From NCBI GenBank assembly GCA_021399435.1, contig JAJTUP010000013.1, forward strand, positions 496,001-560,000: DNA of 64,000 nt, in the 5' to 3' direction. Of the stretch, positions 21,896 to 34,179 are shown one piece after another. How positions within the stretch are numbered: position 1 is the first letter of the stretch; each line of letters starts with the position of its first letter. The stretch comes from Diaporthe sp. PMI_573. Taxonomy: Eukaryota; Ascomycota; Sordariomycetes; Diaporthales; Diaporthaceae. The notes beneath the pieces are model-generated. The model had not been told where the DNA came from. It did not search any database and worked only from the letters and a program-made list of their open reading frames with translations. The position numbers and the translations under genes are program-made.

Positions 21896-22807
21896 TCATG
21901 ACGGGTCCACAATAGCTATTGTCGCTGCGTCCGCCAACTTGCCGACCACCCCGCCAGCAGCAGGTTGCTTGTTGGATGGCCGCTGCTTGTTCGTCTTCTT
22001 GGGCTGGCTCTTGCCGGCCATCGCTGTCTTGCCCGTGCCCTCCCTCTCTGCCCTCCACGATTCCTCGACCTCGTTGAGCGCGGCCAGAACCCCGGGCCCA
22101 GAGCTCTCCCAGAGAGCATGCTCCTGGTGCTTGCTCCACGGCTTGAGTACAAAGTTCGAGACGGTCGCCGCATCCCTGGCCTCAGGCCTCCCGATGCCGA
22201 CCGCGACCCGGGACCATTTTGAGTCCTTGTGGTGCTCGGCGTTCATGACCGACTTGATGCTCCTCATGCCGTTGTGGCCGCGGTGGCTCCTCTCCCACTT
22301 CTGCACCTTGATGGCGCCCAGGTCCTCCTCGAGGTCGTCGTTGACGATGACCAGCCCCAGCGGCCTCGAGGGGTCCCGCGCCTGGTGGGTGGCGAGCATT
22401 TCCTTCCACGCCTTTGCGACCCATGGCCCGGACACGTTCATGTATGTGGGGCACTGCACGAGGGTATATTTGTCGCCGGCGGAAGCCTTGGTGGCCTTCT
22501 TTCCTATCCGCTCGGATGAGAAGGATGGCTGGCCGCGTGCAAGGTGCAGTTGCTGCTGGACCGCCTGCAGGGCAAGGTGGCCTGCTGAGTGGAGGGTCTT
22601 GGTGTGGGGGGGCGGGTTTCCCAGGCTGACGACGAGGAAGCGAGGGTTGAACGGTGATGGCGCGTCTTCTGTCGCCATTGTGGCATATTGCTGATGAGAC
22701 ATGACCGGGACTGGGACTGGGATTGATGATGATGAGGGAGACAGCCGGCGGGCACGAACGAGGCCGTGGCAGCTCGAGGCTGGCGTTATGTACTTTGACA
22801 GGGACAT
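21896..22807 (-). CDS. Peptidyl-tRNA hydrolase (Pth1 family), probably mitochondrial
   Basis: One exon, 303 aa, starting at ATG 22807. The open frame extends upstream but without another ATG. The first 45 residues are Arg/Ser-rich with few acidic residues, as in a mitochondrial presequence. The Pth core follows: SLGNPPPHTKTLHSAGH (Asn64 and His77 equivalents of the catalytic Asn/His), TYMNVSG, VNDDLE with the catalytic Asp near 157, and RGHNGMRSIKSV. The enzyme frees tRNA from stalled peptidyl-tRNA. A basic Lys/Pro-rich C-terminal tail of about 60 residues is extra to the bacterial length. It is divergent from the Rvs161-type gene. Confidence 0.92.
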   Translation of the reverse strand: MSLSKYITPASSCHGLVRARRLSPSSSSIPVPVPVMSHQQYATMATEDAPSPFNPRFLVVSLGNPPPHTKTLHSAGHLALQAVQQQLHLARGQPSFSSERIGKKATKASAGDKYTLVQCPTYMNVSGPWVAKAWKEMLATHQARDPSRPLGLVIVNDDLEEDLGAIKVQKWERSHRGHNGMRSIKSVMNAEHHKDSKWSRVAVGIGRPEARDAATVSNFVLKPWSKHQEHALWESSGPGVLAALNEVEESWRAEREGTGKTAMAGKSQPKKTNKQRPSNKQPAAGGVVGKLADAATIAIVDPS

Positions 22808-23434
22808 TGTACCGGATTGATGACTCTTTGCCGTCGGCTCCCGCAGGTTGAAGGAGGTGGCGTGGCGGCCAGAAGAAAAGGGACGGGCGGTGCAGGCCCT
22901 GGCCAAAGCAGACCGGCAGTGGTGAGTTCTTCGGGCGAGTGATTTGAGCCAAAGACGGAGTAAGCACTTCGAGTCACCGGCGACTCTGAGTGCTTGCAGC
23001 CGAAAGGCTCTGGGTGAGGCTGAGCCCCCAATTTTCTTCCAGGTGCCGTCTGTGCCGGTGACGTAGGCCCACCCCGCCCCCCTCCAGCTGCGGTACACAG
23101 TACTTGTTTAGTGCACCTGCCAGGCCGAGCACGAGCACAGCCACGATTTGGGCACTTTCGCCTGCCCCGTCAGCCCGCCAGCCCGCCAGCCCGCCTGCTG
23201 TCTGCAGACGACTGCAGTTGCTCCCGACGGACGATCATCACTCTGGGCTGGTTCAGCCGGCGACGACATCACCCCAAACACGCAAATACCAAACACCTCA
23301 ACAGCGACATTCGACGCCACTACACACCACCACGGCCCCTTGGAACCCCATCGTCTACCCTCAAAACACCACGCACAACACACCCTGCTCGACCCCTATC
23401 CGATTCAAGTGCTCGCTCCAGACCATTGCCCAAC
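22808..23434. promoter_or_regulatory. Bidirectional promoter region between Pth1-type and Rvs161-type genes
   Basis: 627 bp, GC-rich, separating two divergent start codons. It contains a CAGCCCGC-type tandem repeat at about 23171-23195 and a C-rich, CACA-rich stretch before the Rvs161-type start. Confidence 0.5.
23171..23195. repeat. Short tandem CAGCCCGC repeat
   Basis: Three near-exact octamer units in the shared promoter region. Confidence 0.75.
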
Positions 23435-24671
23435 ATGTCGTGGGCAGGTACGACGCCACCCCCCCCCCGCCCTCGGCCAACTGCGATCCCCGAGACCGCC
23501 CCCGGACACGGGAAGAAAACACTACTGATCTGGGTTGTTCCACAGGCTTCAAGAAGAATGTCAACCGCGCGACGACGCAGGTCATGATGAAGACTGGTCC
23601 GTTCCACCCAACACACCCTCCAGCCCCGTTGCTCCGACCCCGCCGCCGATGGCATGGAATGGGCTGACCGTTGACGGTATACAACAACAGGTCATGTCGA
23701 AAAAACGAATGACCGCGACTACGAAGTTGAGGAACGGTACGAAACACCCAGATGTGGGCCGCGACGAACGGAATGGATCTGACAGCCCATACACAGGCGG
23801 TTCCGCACGATGGAGGCAGCATCATTACGCCTGCAGAAGGAGGCGAAGGGATACCTCGACTCCCTACGAGGTTTGGGCTTCTCTTCCCCTGCCAAAACAT
23901 TCGCAGCCCTCTGACCAGGGCAACAGCAATGACGGCATCACAAATGCGCATCGCCGAGACCATCGACGCCTTCTATGGGGACGCCGGTGCCAAGGACGGT
24001 GTCAGCAGAAGCTACAAGCAAGCCGTAGAAGACCTCGACGCAGAGACAATAAAAGCCCTCGACGGGCCATACCGGTACGATCAACTGCGGGGCGCGCGTC
24101 ACAGCAAAAGGGGCTTGACGAAAGTCGGCAACGGGCCACGGCTGACCACATGGCAGGACAACGGTGCTGGAGCCAATCACGAGATTCTGCGCCTACTTCC
24201 CCGACGTGAACGAATGTATGATCCCCAGCCCCACAGGTTGATTGCCTGCCGAGGACGGGCTGACGTTTGGCGATAGGCATCAAGAAGCGTAGCCACAAGC
24301 TGCTCGACTACGACGCTCTCCGCGCCAAGGTCAAGCGGCTCGTCGACAAGCCCGACAAGGACGTCACCAAGTTGCCCCGGGCCGAGAAGGAGCAAGAGAT
24401 GGCCCGTGCCGCCTACGAGCAGCTCAACGAGCAGCTGTCCACCGAGCTGCCACAGCTCATCGACCTCCGCGTCCCCTACCTCGACCCCTCCTTTGAAGCA
24501 CTCGTCAAGATCCAGCTGCGCTTCTGCGCAGAGGCATACAGCCGCATGGCTCAGGTGCAGCAGTACCTCGACGCCGAGACTAGAGATCAATATGCCCAGG
24601 GCCAGCTAGATGCCCGCGTCGAGCAGGTGTTGCAGGAGATCAGGGAGCTGAGCATCAGTGGCACGGTCTAG
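23435..24671 (+). CDS. Rvs161/Hob3-type BAR-domain protein (amphiphysin family)
   Basis: Seven exons: 23435-23447, 23546-23596, 23691-23736, 23797-23870, 23927-24074, 24157-24215 and 24277-24671, giving 261 aa, the usual length for Rvs161 orthologues. Splicing yields MSWAGFKKNVNRATTQVMMK, then TNDRDYEVEER, FRTMEAASLRLQKEA, AMTASQMRIAETIDAFYGD, PYRTTVLEPITRFCAYFPDV and CIKKRSHKLLDYDALRAKVK, the BAR domain from end to end. It should form a membrane-bending dimer with an Rvs167-type partner at endocytic sites and the cell cortex. All six introns are short (56-98 bp) and ordinary; the second has a GTCCGT donor. Start choice follows the conserved MSW N-terminus. Confidence 0.94.
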
Positions 24672-27600
24672 GCCCCGCCGTCGGGGTGTGAACCTCCTGA
24701 GGGGGCTGTTCGCGATGGGTGGCGTACTCGGTTCATTCTGGGGGCTTGTGGCCTCAATCAATGTCGTTACACGGCGACACACGGCGATGGCCATTGATGT
24801 GAGGCTTTCTTCTTGGCTATGCGGCCGCCGTCGCGCCGAAGGTGACCCGGCAATCGGTGTTGCCCGGATGGTTTCCGACCCGTTCGTCTGCAAGACGGGT
24901 GAGACCACTATACAATGACATTAGTATTCTCAACCTTACAACTAATGTATTCTCAATCACCGGACTTGTCTCGCATCCGCCGGTGGCTTTTGCATGCTGG
25001 ACAGGCAATGATCCAGCCCCGTGCCATCAACACTTGCCAGACCAGCCATGGCAGCAAGCATTGCCAGGCCACAATGCACTAGATTGGTCCTAAACATGAA
25101 GCCGAGGAACTCAAGCATGTGGAAGTGCAGTGTAGCTATCGTCTCAATCGCTCGCATTCTGGAGCTACCCACGGGCCGCGGAGCAGGAGCATGCTTGGCT
25201 CCCTGTGCAGGCACCGTGGAATCAAGGGGCTAGAAGCCATCGTCGGCATCAAGCCAGCTCCTAGTCACACCCCTTTCCGGCCGGATGGGCTCAAGTGCAC
25301 CTTCGGGATGTTTTCTAGCCAACGATCTTGGGATCGAGGTGATCTCGAGCTTTGCCCTGGCCGGGTAAAAGCCTCGAGCTGCCCATGTTTGTTTGTTCTC
25401 TACACCCGGCAAGTGGTACGCAGATGGGCTGCCAGGGCCCGGTGTGTGAGGCTGCGCTTTGACTGCTGGGTCGCATAGCGGCCCTATGTCCATGGCAACT
25501 TTGGTTGGACGTGTAGATCTCCGGGGTGGCTGACCGGCCGATGCTTGTGGGTTGGGTATCAGGGTATTAAGCGAGGTGTGTGCGTGCACGTGTACGCAAA
25601 CGCATGCGTGTGTGTCCCGGGGATGGGAACAGATGTAGCCTCGTTTCGCGAGCATGGGTAGGCTGGATTATGCGATCTGTCGTTAGTTGTCTTCCCAAGG
25701 CGTTTGGCCCAAATGCTTATTGTTTTGAGTTTTGTGGTGTAGGTCATTTACAAAAGAGGAACACAGTTCGTCCTACACGCTCCAGCATGAGGCTCAGACA
25801 GGGAGCAATACAGAAGAACCACCGTGCCACCCTGCTCAAGATGCCTACGCATTCCTTGATGCGAATGCTTGCCTCGGCTTCCAGGCTATTTGTATTGCAC
25901 AGAGAAGGTCGCGTGAATGGATGTGTTGTTAATATTCAACAGGCCCCCCCCCCGACATAAGCCTTGATCTTTCAGGGGTCAAGCAACATAATGCCGAACG
26001 CAGCTGTCGCCAATATGTTTTATTTCGATCATCCAAGTCACCGCCCAAAGATCACCATAAAGACAAGCACGCGGTCGGATGGCCTGGATGCTGCCGTAGA
26101 GCATTTCCATCTCTGGCATGCTATCGTGCACTATCGGTATCCACATCCCGCTGCAACGAATCGACACACTGCGCGCCGGCAGGACGGATACCAAGACACC
26201 CGCTTGCTGTCACTTTTAGCTCTGCACTAGAGCCTAGACAAATTGTGACGGACGCAGGCAGTGATCCGCTCCCGATTCCGGTCCGGGTCTTGACTTTCGG
26301 ATGCTGTCGCCGGGCATGTCTCCAGAGTCGCCGGCTTGATAATTCAGTAATGGATCACCCCAACATATTCCTCGCCAAGAGATCGCCCTGGCTCTAATAT
26401 CGTTTCGAAAGTAAACCAACGACATCCTGTGTCCGGTGTGATCAGACTTTCGACCCGCAGGCCCTAGGGAGCCTGGGCTCGACGTCAAGAAACAAGAGAC
26501 TCAGCGCAGCAGGTCGCTGAGCATCCTTCTTCCAGCCAGCCCGATGCACAGACGGCAGTCTAGGTCAACTCAGGTCAACGATTATGTCTGTGCCATTCGG
26601 GGTCGAGCCGAATATGGGGCCACCTTGGGCTCATAGCCCTATGTGCGGCGGGGCCGACGGCCTTGGCCAGCACACGCCACGCCCGCGAGGCGATACACAC
26701 AGGACACAGTAACTAGACACGGCCAACATACTGACTGCGGTGAGTCGTCCTAGTGCTTGGATGACGCTCGGACGGTTGACAAGTTTCTGTGACTGTTCGT
26801 TGAGCACTAGTCTCGCTCACCTTTCCGCGACAGTGCTAGGCCAAGCGTTCTTGTGAGCTGCGGCTGCAACGCTGCGCTCGGGTTGGGTTACCACAGTAGT
26901 AGGGGTGGCAAGACATTCAGAGAAGTCGGGGCGGCCTTCCAGCCCTTCCACGACCCCTCTCCGAGGCCCGGGACTGAGCCCCTGGCCGTCGCTGGGCGTC
27001 CCTGGCTTCGGTCAAGTGATCGTGTTTTGGGAAGGTCGCCATCCTTCTCAATCTAATCCACATTTTCCGGGTGAGTCCCGCCCGTCCCGACAAATTGGAA
27101 CTTTGGCGATAGCTATCTTTGTCTACCGCCACAGCTCCGCTAGGGGTTTCCGGCCCCCGGCGGGGCTATACCACTCGTCTTGGCAGGGTGTTTCTATCCC
27201 GATCGATGCTCACTACTGCGTAGTTGTAATCGCCCTGAGCTAACAAGGCGTTGGATCACCTGCTTGAGATGATTGGGCTTTCAGACTCAAGATTAGGATC
27301 ATCTACGGGGCTATTTGAAATGCCGCACACATGTGAAAACAGTGCTTGCGTACTCAACAGTGGCGCGTGGGAGAATGATACAGCAGATCTCATTCGCGCA
27401 TTAAATCTTGAGTGCAGCGACTTGGGTATCGGAGAGTTTCTCGGCGGGTCCTCGACAAAACCCCAGTCGTGGTGGAGCAGCTTAGGCAGAGGGGCATGGC
27501 CCCATTAAAGAAAGAATTGCGACGCGAGGATCTGCCGGCCCTGCTCACTGAGTGGCTGTCTTTCTATTCGACGTCCGGACCGGGCAGCGTAGCACTCGCC

Positions 27601-29139
27601 CTGGGGTCCTATGCAACGTCCTGTGCAGTAGTACTTGAACACGCACTCGAGGACCTTCCGAGTGCCCCCGGATCGTCTGGCAGCCCGCGTCTCATTTCCT
27701 GCAAGGTAGTTCCATCGCGCCGGGGGCCGCCGCTCGCTGCTCCAAATCCCCGACGACCCAAGTGCGCAGGCCAAGAAAAATGGTTTCCGCTACGTGGAAT
27801 TGTGGCCCACCCACCACCCCAGAGAGGGCAAAGTCAAATGAGCTGGGCACACGAGACAAATCGCGTCAGACTTCATGCCACCGCCCATGGGACGATGGGA
27901 TCCGTGGTGCCGAGGGGCTGCCATCCTGAGATTTTCAAGTGCCATCCACGGCTCGATATCTGGTGGTTGTGCTATGGCAGTATGCTGCCTTCCCGTCTGT
28001 GCCTCTCTTGACAGGTCTTGCTACCCAAGATCTGCGCCATGCCAGCTTCCCGCTAGGAGAGCCCACAGAGGACTCGAGCGAATCTTAAAACCTGGACTTA
28101 TGGACAAGGGTGGCCAGACATGGACCTTCCTTGTAGAGTTTCATCACCGGTGAAAGCCACACAATTTGCGTACAGCACCTGCACCTCCATCACCACCACC
28201 GGGCCATCAAGACTCATTCTGGTGGGGTAGCCTTCCGGCCGCATTTTACCGGGAAATCCATACCATTTCAGGTACAGTACTGCCAGTGAGGTGCGTGCGA
28301 AGCCCCTACTTTTGCCCCTAAGTGCTCGACGCTTCATCGTACCGGATGCTACCCTGATGTTCTGGCCCCGCAACTAGTCTGCACCGGAGGCTCCCATTCC
28401 TAAGCCAATGGGGCGCTGCTAGGCCACAAGCATCATTTCCCTGGTGGTGAACTCTGAACACCCGTTCCTCCTGTCCTCTGTTCGACATTCTCCTTAGCAG
28501 CCACGGTTGAGCATCGCACTGGGATATGGCTTGCTGGGCACCGGTCCGTCAGGTCGACTGTCGAAATAGTCTTGCGGGCTAAATCCCCGTCCAAAAGGGA
28601 CTCCCAGGTCTCAACTCTGTTTCGCAGATCTGGCACTTGGGATGAGCGCACTTTGCAGGGGCCAGGTGGACATGCATACCTAGACAGGGGTAAAAAAGAA
28701 TGGTTGAGGGATACTCCCCCTGACTAACCTCGGCACCTCGACGGTGCACACAGCCTTTTTGTTTCGGCCACCGGGGGGTGATTTGCGCTTCTAGACGCAG
28801 ACTAGCAGCGGGGACGTGGACGTCCTGCATGAAGATGAAATATATCAGCGGGACCCCATCCGGACGTCGTCTTGTTTGGCACTGGCCTTTTCCTCAACCA
28901 TGATCGGACCACTTTCGGCCGAACAAACTTATATCGACCTGAGTTACAACCCTCGCAGGGCTGTCCGACTTTGCCAGACAGACCACCCTTCACTTTTATG
29001 TGACCTGATATATCTGGGGAACCTCTACGCTCGGCCGTCGTAGATTTACGATCTAGGGCAGCAACGAGTCAGTTGGACACGTGTATACACGCGAGAAAAG
29101 GGAAGAAACATATACGAAACTTCGTCACAGCAACCCACA
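24672..29139. other. 4.5-kb stretch without a supported gene
   Basis: Many short open frames in all frames; the longest, 27412-28011 (+), shows no recognisable domain. Visible items are a GT-rich tract around 25575-25620 (gcgtgcacgtgtacg type) and an imperfect 19-bp inverted repeat at 26740-26820. I see no transposase, reverse transcriptase or RNA gene. Confidence 0.5.
26740..26820. repeat. Imperfect inverted repeat with a 43-bp loop
   Basis: Positions 26740-26758 and 26802-26820 are imperfect inverted copies sharing AGCACTAG and CTCAC ends. It could be a hairpin or a remnant of a small inverted-repeat element. Confidence 0.4.
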
Positions 29140-30514
29140 ATGTCGAACATTGGAGGGTCAGGACCCACGAACGTCGACCACTCCCTCGATGGGCAGTCCC
29201 AGGTCACCTTCATCGTCTCCATCCTGAGCCTGGCGACCGTCATCTCCACAGCAGTCGTCGTCCTGCGCATCTTCACCCGTTCCTGTATCCTGCGAACATT
29301 TGGGCCCGACGATGCAGTCATGGGCATAGCGCAGTTACTCACTATCGGCGCCGCTGTAGCAATTGGCCTCGGTATGTCACTTTTCTAGAATATCCCAATG
29401 CATCCTGCGCCAGACGAGACCTGCCAAAGAGCCTCTCTTGGCCACATTTGTTTCTCATTTATCATCATGAGTGCGTCTTCTGATATCATTCTCAAACCAG
29501 AAGCACATTGGGGCCTGGGCCGTCACGTCTGGATCATGCTTCCAGAAAACTACACGCCATACATGAAGGCGTTTTACGCCTCTGTTGTCGTGTACAATGT
29601 CGCGACATGTGTTGTCAAGATGTCCATCTTGCTGCAATACAGGCGCATCTTCACTGGAAATGTCATGCGGAAATTAACATTGGCCGGGCTCATCTTCGAG
29701 GGCACCTGGGCAGTTACCCTCTCGATCCTGCTGCCCCTGGTTTGCAATCCTGCTGCAAGCTTCTGGGATCCCAAAACCCCAGGCAAATGCCTAAACCAGC
29801 TAGCCATCTGGTATGTCATGGCGTCGATCAACTTGGTATCGGACTTTGTCATCTTCAGCATGCCGCTGCCGGTGATCAAGAATCTGCAGCTGCCCAAGAA
29901 GCAGAAGATCATGTTGATGGGCGTATTCTGCCTCGGTTTCCTGTAAGTGACTAACGTGGGCATAATTATCATTCAGGGGTACTGAACATTTCTGCAGAAC
30001 ATGCATAATCTCCATCTATCGAATGAAGACCCTTAAGGTCGCAGGAGAATCGACTGATCCGACCTGGGACAACACCGACGCCGCCGTCTGGTCGTTTATC
30101 GAGCTATCCATTGGTGTGCTTGCCGCCTGCCTGCCGACACTTCGCCCGCTATTCGCGCTCATCTTGCCGCGTTTCTTCAAATCGACCGTGTCAGGAAGGA
30201 CAGGACAGTACAACGGGCTCTCTGGAAAGAGCACAGGAAAGATGTACAACAGGTCCCGGACTGGCAACACGGCTGTCAAGGGCCCCAACGGGCCATACCT
30301 GTACCCCTCCGATGGCGACAGCGACACAGATGCGCTGAGAGCGAACGGAAGCAGAGGGTCTGGTGGCGGTCTCGAGCTGCCGATCATGTACAACGTGACG
30401 GTGACTGGAGGGAAAAAAGGAAGTCGGGAATCTGAAATGCCAGTTGCACGGAGTGATTCGTTGGCAGGAATCCAAACGACCACTGTCGTCACTCAGAGGG
30501 TGGATTCTCTCTAG
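29140..30514 (+). CDS. Fungal rhodopsin-like seven-helix integral membrane protein
   Basis: Exons 29140-29371, 29501-29942 and 29998-30514 join to 396 aa. Seven hydrophobic segments are visible, the first ending near VVVLRIFTRSCILRTFGPDD, a hallmark of the fungal rhodopsin-like family (the SC1-cluster-4/PTH11-related group). Later marks are EAHWGLGRHVW, YRRIFTG, CNPAASFWDPKTPGKCLNQ and IDL-like TM5, then RMKTLKVAGESTDPTWDN and IELSIGVLAACLPTLRPL. A Ser/Gly/Thr-rich cytoplasmic tail of about 110 residues ends the protein. Ligand and role are unknown; these proteins have no retinal Lys by family expectation. The first intron is long (129 bp) and the second is 55 bp with a CTAAC near its start. 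Confidence 0.88.
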
Positions 30515-32881
30515 TTCTGTTTAATGTTTTATCAGATACCACGAAGCAATTTACCATGTTAATTTTACGTTTCTCGTCTGCACTTCACACGTTGATGAGG
30601 TGGTGGTGAGAAGAAAAATGAAATACCGAGGCTAAAGTCTGTTACCAAACGTGAATCAAAGTCAAGTCAGGCTGATTCAATCTGCGGGAATAAGGAAATT
30701 CAAACGCATTGAGTGGTTGTTGTTCGAGCTGTCTCGCTGCTTTTTACGCTCTTGGCTGGTCTAATCGACAAGGTAAGCAATTGGTGGATGGCAGACAGTC
30801 CGGCCCAGTGCAACGGAAAGTCAGGATTGTCCACGTAGCCCTACGGATGTTACATGCGCCGAGAATTCGGCTTGGTGGTGCTCTCTTAGTTGAACGTCCG
30901 TGATCCATTCAAGCTCAACACGTTGAGTTGCAACAATCAACAGAGTTCAGGTCGACAGCCACGTGGAATTGTGATACAAGCCGTCGGCCAGCCGAAATTA
31001 AGTTACGAGTTGTGCCTGCCTGAGACCAGGGAACTTTCGAAGAGCCACGGATCGGTCCCAGAAAACCTTACCCCTGATGTCCCCAGCAAGCGTGTGGAGA
31101 CTTGGCATCCAAAAAGCAATTCTGCTGTCCGATGACGATTACAAGTGGATGTCACAAACACGGTTTGTTTTGGATTCACAGCAAACCTTAATGGCCTAGT
31201 TCCTCCCAACATTTCACTATGGCTGAAAGGGCGTCAGGGTGCTTAGCTTTACTGACAGGCATGGGCAGCAGTATCAGCCACTATTAGCGACACCGACAGA
31301 CCGGCATACTAGAATTGGGAGCCGAGGGAAGCAAAATCGCGATAGCACTTATGGTAATAGATACTACAAACTAAGCCACGGTCTGTTGCAACTCTTGACG
31401 GGTACAACATTTCCCTGGCCATTCTCCAAATGCAACCGTACATTACGCCCTCTTCGGATTCCTCTCGCTCCCGGATACGACTCCATCTACTAGCTTAAAC
31501 CCGGCATATGATAATACGTTGTACCTGCATGCGGAGAAACACCACTAGATCCAATCCTTCGCCGAATTAGTCCATGCTTCAAGGTCAAGCTCTGGCTACC
31601 GACCCTGTCAGTCACTACACCACAGGATGTTCTCCGGACGTCGAATGAAGCTTCGAGCTAGTGTCTAGACCACTGCACGAGGCCTGGGTTCGAACTTGGG
31701 CATCACCTTCCCAGATGCCACACAAGATTTCCAGCGCATGTGCGCTCATTCACGTTCGACCTCAACTTAGACTTTGTGAATCTCATAGGTCGTAATTAAT
31801 CAATCTTTCCACCCTCTCAGACGCATACATGGCCTTCAGGGCATCTTCCCAATCAAGGTGAACAGTCCAAAAAAGGCATTTCACCCGGTAAAGCTGCCTT
31901 CTGTGCTCATAAAAGCTCGGCTGCAACCTTCATCAACACAATGCACTGGTAGTTCCAGGTTTGGCAGGGTTCGGCGGCGTGGTGATGGTCGCACTCTAGT
32001 CGCTTCTCTCTCGGCTTTGCAATTTCTCAGCTGAGTGCCGACGCAGCAATAACACTACCGTAGACGCAGTTCGGCAGTGAATAATGAGTTACATGGGGAT
32101 ATCTTGCTGAGACGGCAGAGCAAGAGTGGTATTTTAGCTACAGCTCTACCGCCCCCCTATCGTGAACGCCAAGGGACGATGTAGCCGACTATAAGACTAC
32201 CGTGATCACCCAGGTAGAAATGGCGCAGGCCACGAGTCCTTATCTTCAGACGAAAACGGGATCATCGAATAAAGGCCAGCCTGGGATAGCATTGAACTTG
32301 TTTTGATGCGACCTTCCTGCATGTTTCAGAAAACGTAGTAGCCGCGCTAAAGGTGTGTTTACATGAATTCCTTGTACCGACCAGCCGCGAGCCAGCAGAC
32401 GGACATGTCCTTGCATAGACAATATGGCTGGGACCTGGGAACTGCCATATGGGCACTCGTGTGCTCTTCGTGTCGGCCAAGGAACATTCGCTTGGAGATA
32501 TACACCATCCAGTGACCGGCTCAGTATCTGGATAGGAGCTCGAATACCACTATCGTCCGCAAAAAAAGCTCTATTACAAAAGACAGTGCAAATTCCCGTC
32601 AAATTCGATGTGATTCCCTGAGAAACGTTGTCGTAGTCTTTGTTTCCTGGCGCAGAACTTGGCCACTCGGCCTGGTACGCCATCCAGCTGCCCATCCTGG
32701 CGCTCCACCGTAAGAACCTTGGAATCCGTACCTGGTTTCGAAGAGCCGGCACATTTGTATCGCCCAGCGTGGACCAAGCGCGAGGAATATTAGCTAACCA
32801 TCAAAATTTCCACCTATAACTCCGTCTCTTTCGAATGTCGGGCAATCCAGGAATCGAAGGGTTGACATTTTATTTTGGACT
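30515..32881. other. 2.4-kb convergent intergenic region, no supported gene
   Basis: Lies between the rhodopsin-like gene and the 3' end of the ThuA-like gene. A GGTTCGAAC-containing stretch near 31685-31695 looks like a tRNA T-arm, but no tRNA folds around it. Confidence 0.5.
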
Positions 32882-33658
32882 TCACAACCTGGCCGCCCAG
32901 ATTATAGCATTGATCATCTGACCCATGAACGAAAGATCTTGATATGCTTCGTCGAAATGGCCCAGCGCAGTGTAGAATACCCGCCCACCTTCGAATTCAT
33001 GGCACCAAGCGATGGGATGGTCGGCGCCGACGGCGCCCAAATGGCCGCCCTGGTAACTCGTCTCCCTTACCGTCAGGAGCACATGCAGCCCATCCTGCGC
33101 CCTCGGATTCGTCTTGAAGTTGTACCATTCATCGTGCCACTGGAACTCCAGTCCACGCCCTTCAGTTGGTCTTCCAGCCTTGCGTGAAGCCAACGCCGTG
33201 CCGCGCGATAGAATGGGGTGGTCTGGGTCTTCCACAACGACCGTTGCATTCTGTGGCTCAGGGTGGTCGGTAAAGACACCCCCGATTAAGCGACCGTACC
33301 ATTTACTAGACGGGAGCCCGGTTGACGCGCAATGGACTCCTACTATCCCGCCCCCGGCCCGCACAAACTGCTTCAGTGCGTCCAACTGGAGTTCATTGTC
33401 GACGAATTCCCCCGAAGCCTGTAGGAAAACGATGACACGATATTGAGCGAGTGTGGCTGGATTGAACACAATGGCATCCTCGGTTGCGTCTATATTGAAT
33501 GACACGCTGGAATTATGGGATGATGCCGCGAGATCCTTCAGGGCGCTGATGCCGGCCTCGATGGAGTCGTGACGATAGCCGTTTGTCCGGCTGAAGACGA
33601 GGACGGAGAATCTTGACGTTGCGGTGCGGGACAAAATTGGAAGGCCAGATTCAGCCAT
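32882..33658 (-). CDS. ThuA-like domain protein
   Basis: Single exon, 258 aa, start ATG 33658. The sequence covers one ThuA domain of the class-I glutamine-amidotransferase-like fold: FSVLVFSRTNGYRHDSIEAG at the N-terminus, VIVFLQASGEF, GGGIVGVHCAS, LIGGVFTDHPEP, then WHDEWYNF, PIAWCHEFEGGRVFYTALGH and a final NAIIWAARL. Members are linked to sugar (trehalose) utilisation in bacteria and are often intracellular in fungi; the reaction is not known. The gene is complete and intronless, upstream of and in the same direction as a LigB-type dioxygenase. Confidence 0.9.
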   Translation of the reverse strand: MAESGLPILSRTATSRFSVLVFSRTNGYRHDSIEAGISALKDLAASSHNSSVSFNIDATEDAIVFNPATLAQYRVIVFLQASGEFVDNELQLDALKQFVRAGGGIVGVHCASTGLPSSKWYGRLIGGVFTDHPEPQNATVVVEDPDHPILSRGTALASRKAGRPTEGRGLEFQWHDEWYNFKTNPRAQDGLHVLLTVRETSYQGGHLGAVGADHPIAWCHEFEGGRVFYTALGHFDEAYQDLSFMGQMINAIIWAARL

Positions 33659-34179
33659 GATCGGATCGCTTAACCCCAGTCACTTTCAGTCTTGAGCGTT
33701 GTGGTATACTGAGGCAAATGTCTCTGCAATCGAGTTGTTCCGGGCAGTCATCAATATAGAGCTGGCTGGTCGACTGGTATCCCGGATATCTTCACTTCAG
33801 CGACAGTGACCCTCTTGCAGGCCAAACGACATCATTGCATCAGCACGATCGTCAGATACCGACTCACAGGATTTGTCTAGTGTTGGTGGCTACTAACACG
33901 CCCTAATGATGTTTTTTCCCACGCTTAAGTCGCATTGGCGGGGAAACCCTAGCGGGTCTATCGGAGTTAGACAGTCCGGTCATAATCTGCGGAGGGCGAA
34001 TCTCTGGAGCACAGTAACGTGGAGATCTCTTTTCCTAAGGTGGTTGGCATTTGGAAGAGCTGCAGGCAAGACTCTAACAGCCTGTCTCCTGCGTCATAAA
34101 TTCAAACGGTCTTATAGATTCTTATCGAACTTCTATTCGCAAGAGATAACCGTCCGGAGCAGTCCAATCCGTATGAGAC
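33659..34179. other. Intergenic region upstream of the ThuA-like gene
   Basis: 521 bp between two minus-strand genes. Nothing recognised. Confidence 0.5.

Noticed and set aside
27412..28011. 199-codon open frame as a gene
   Set aside because: No domain, odd Arg/Pro-rich composition, overlapping frames of similar length, and no neighbouring exons that extend it convincingly.
31640..31710. tRNA-like T-arm (GGGTTCGAAC) in intergenic sequence
   Set aside because: No matching acceptor stem, D-arm or anticodon arm can be drawn around it on either strand; at best a tRNA-derived fragment.
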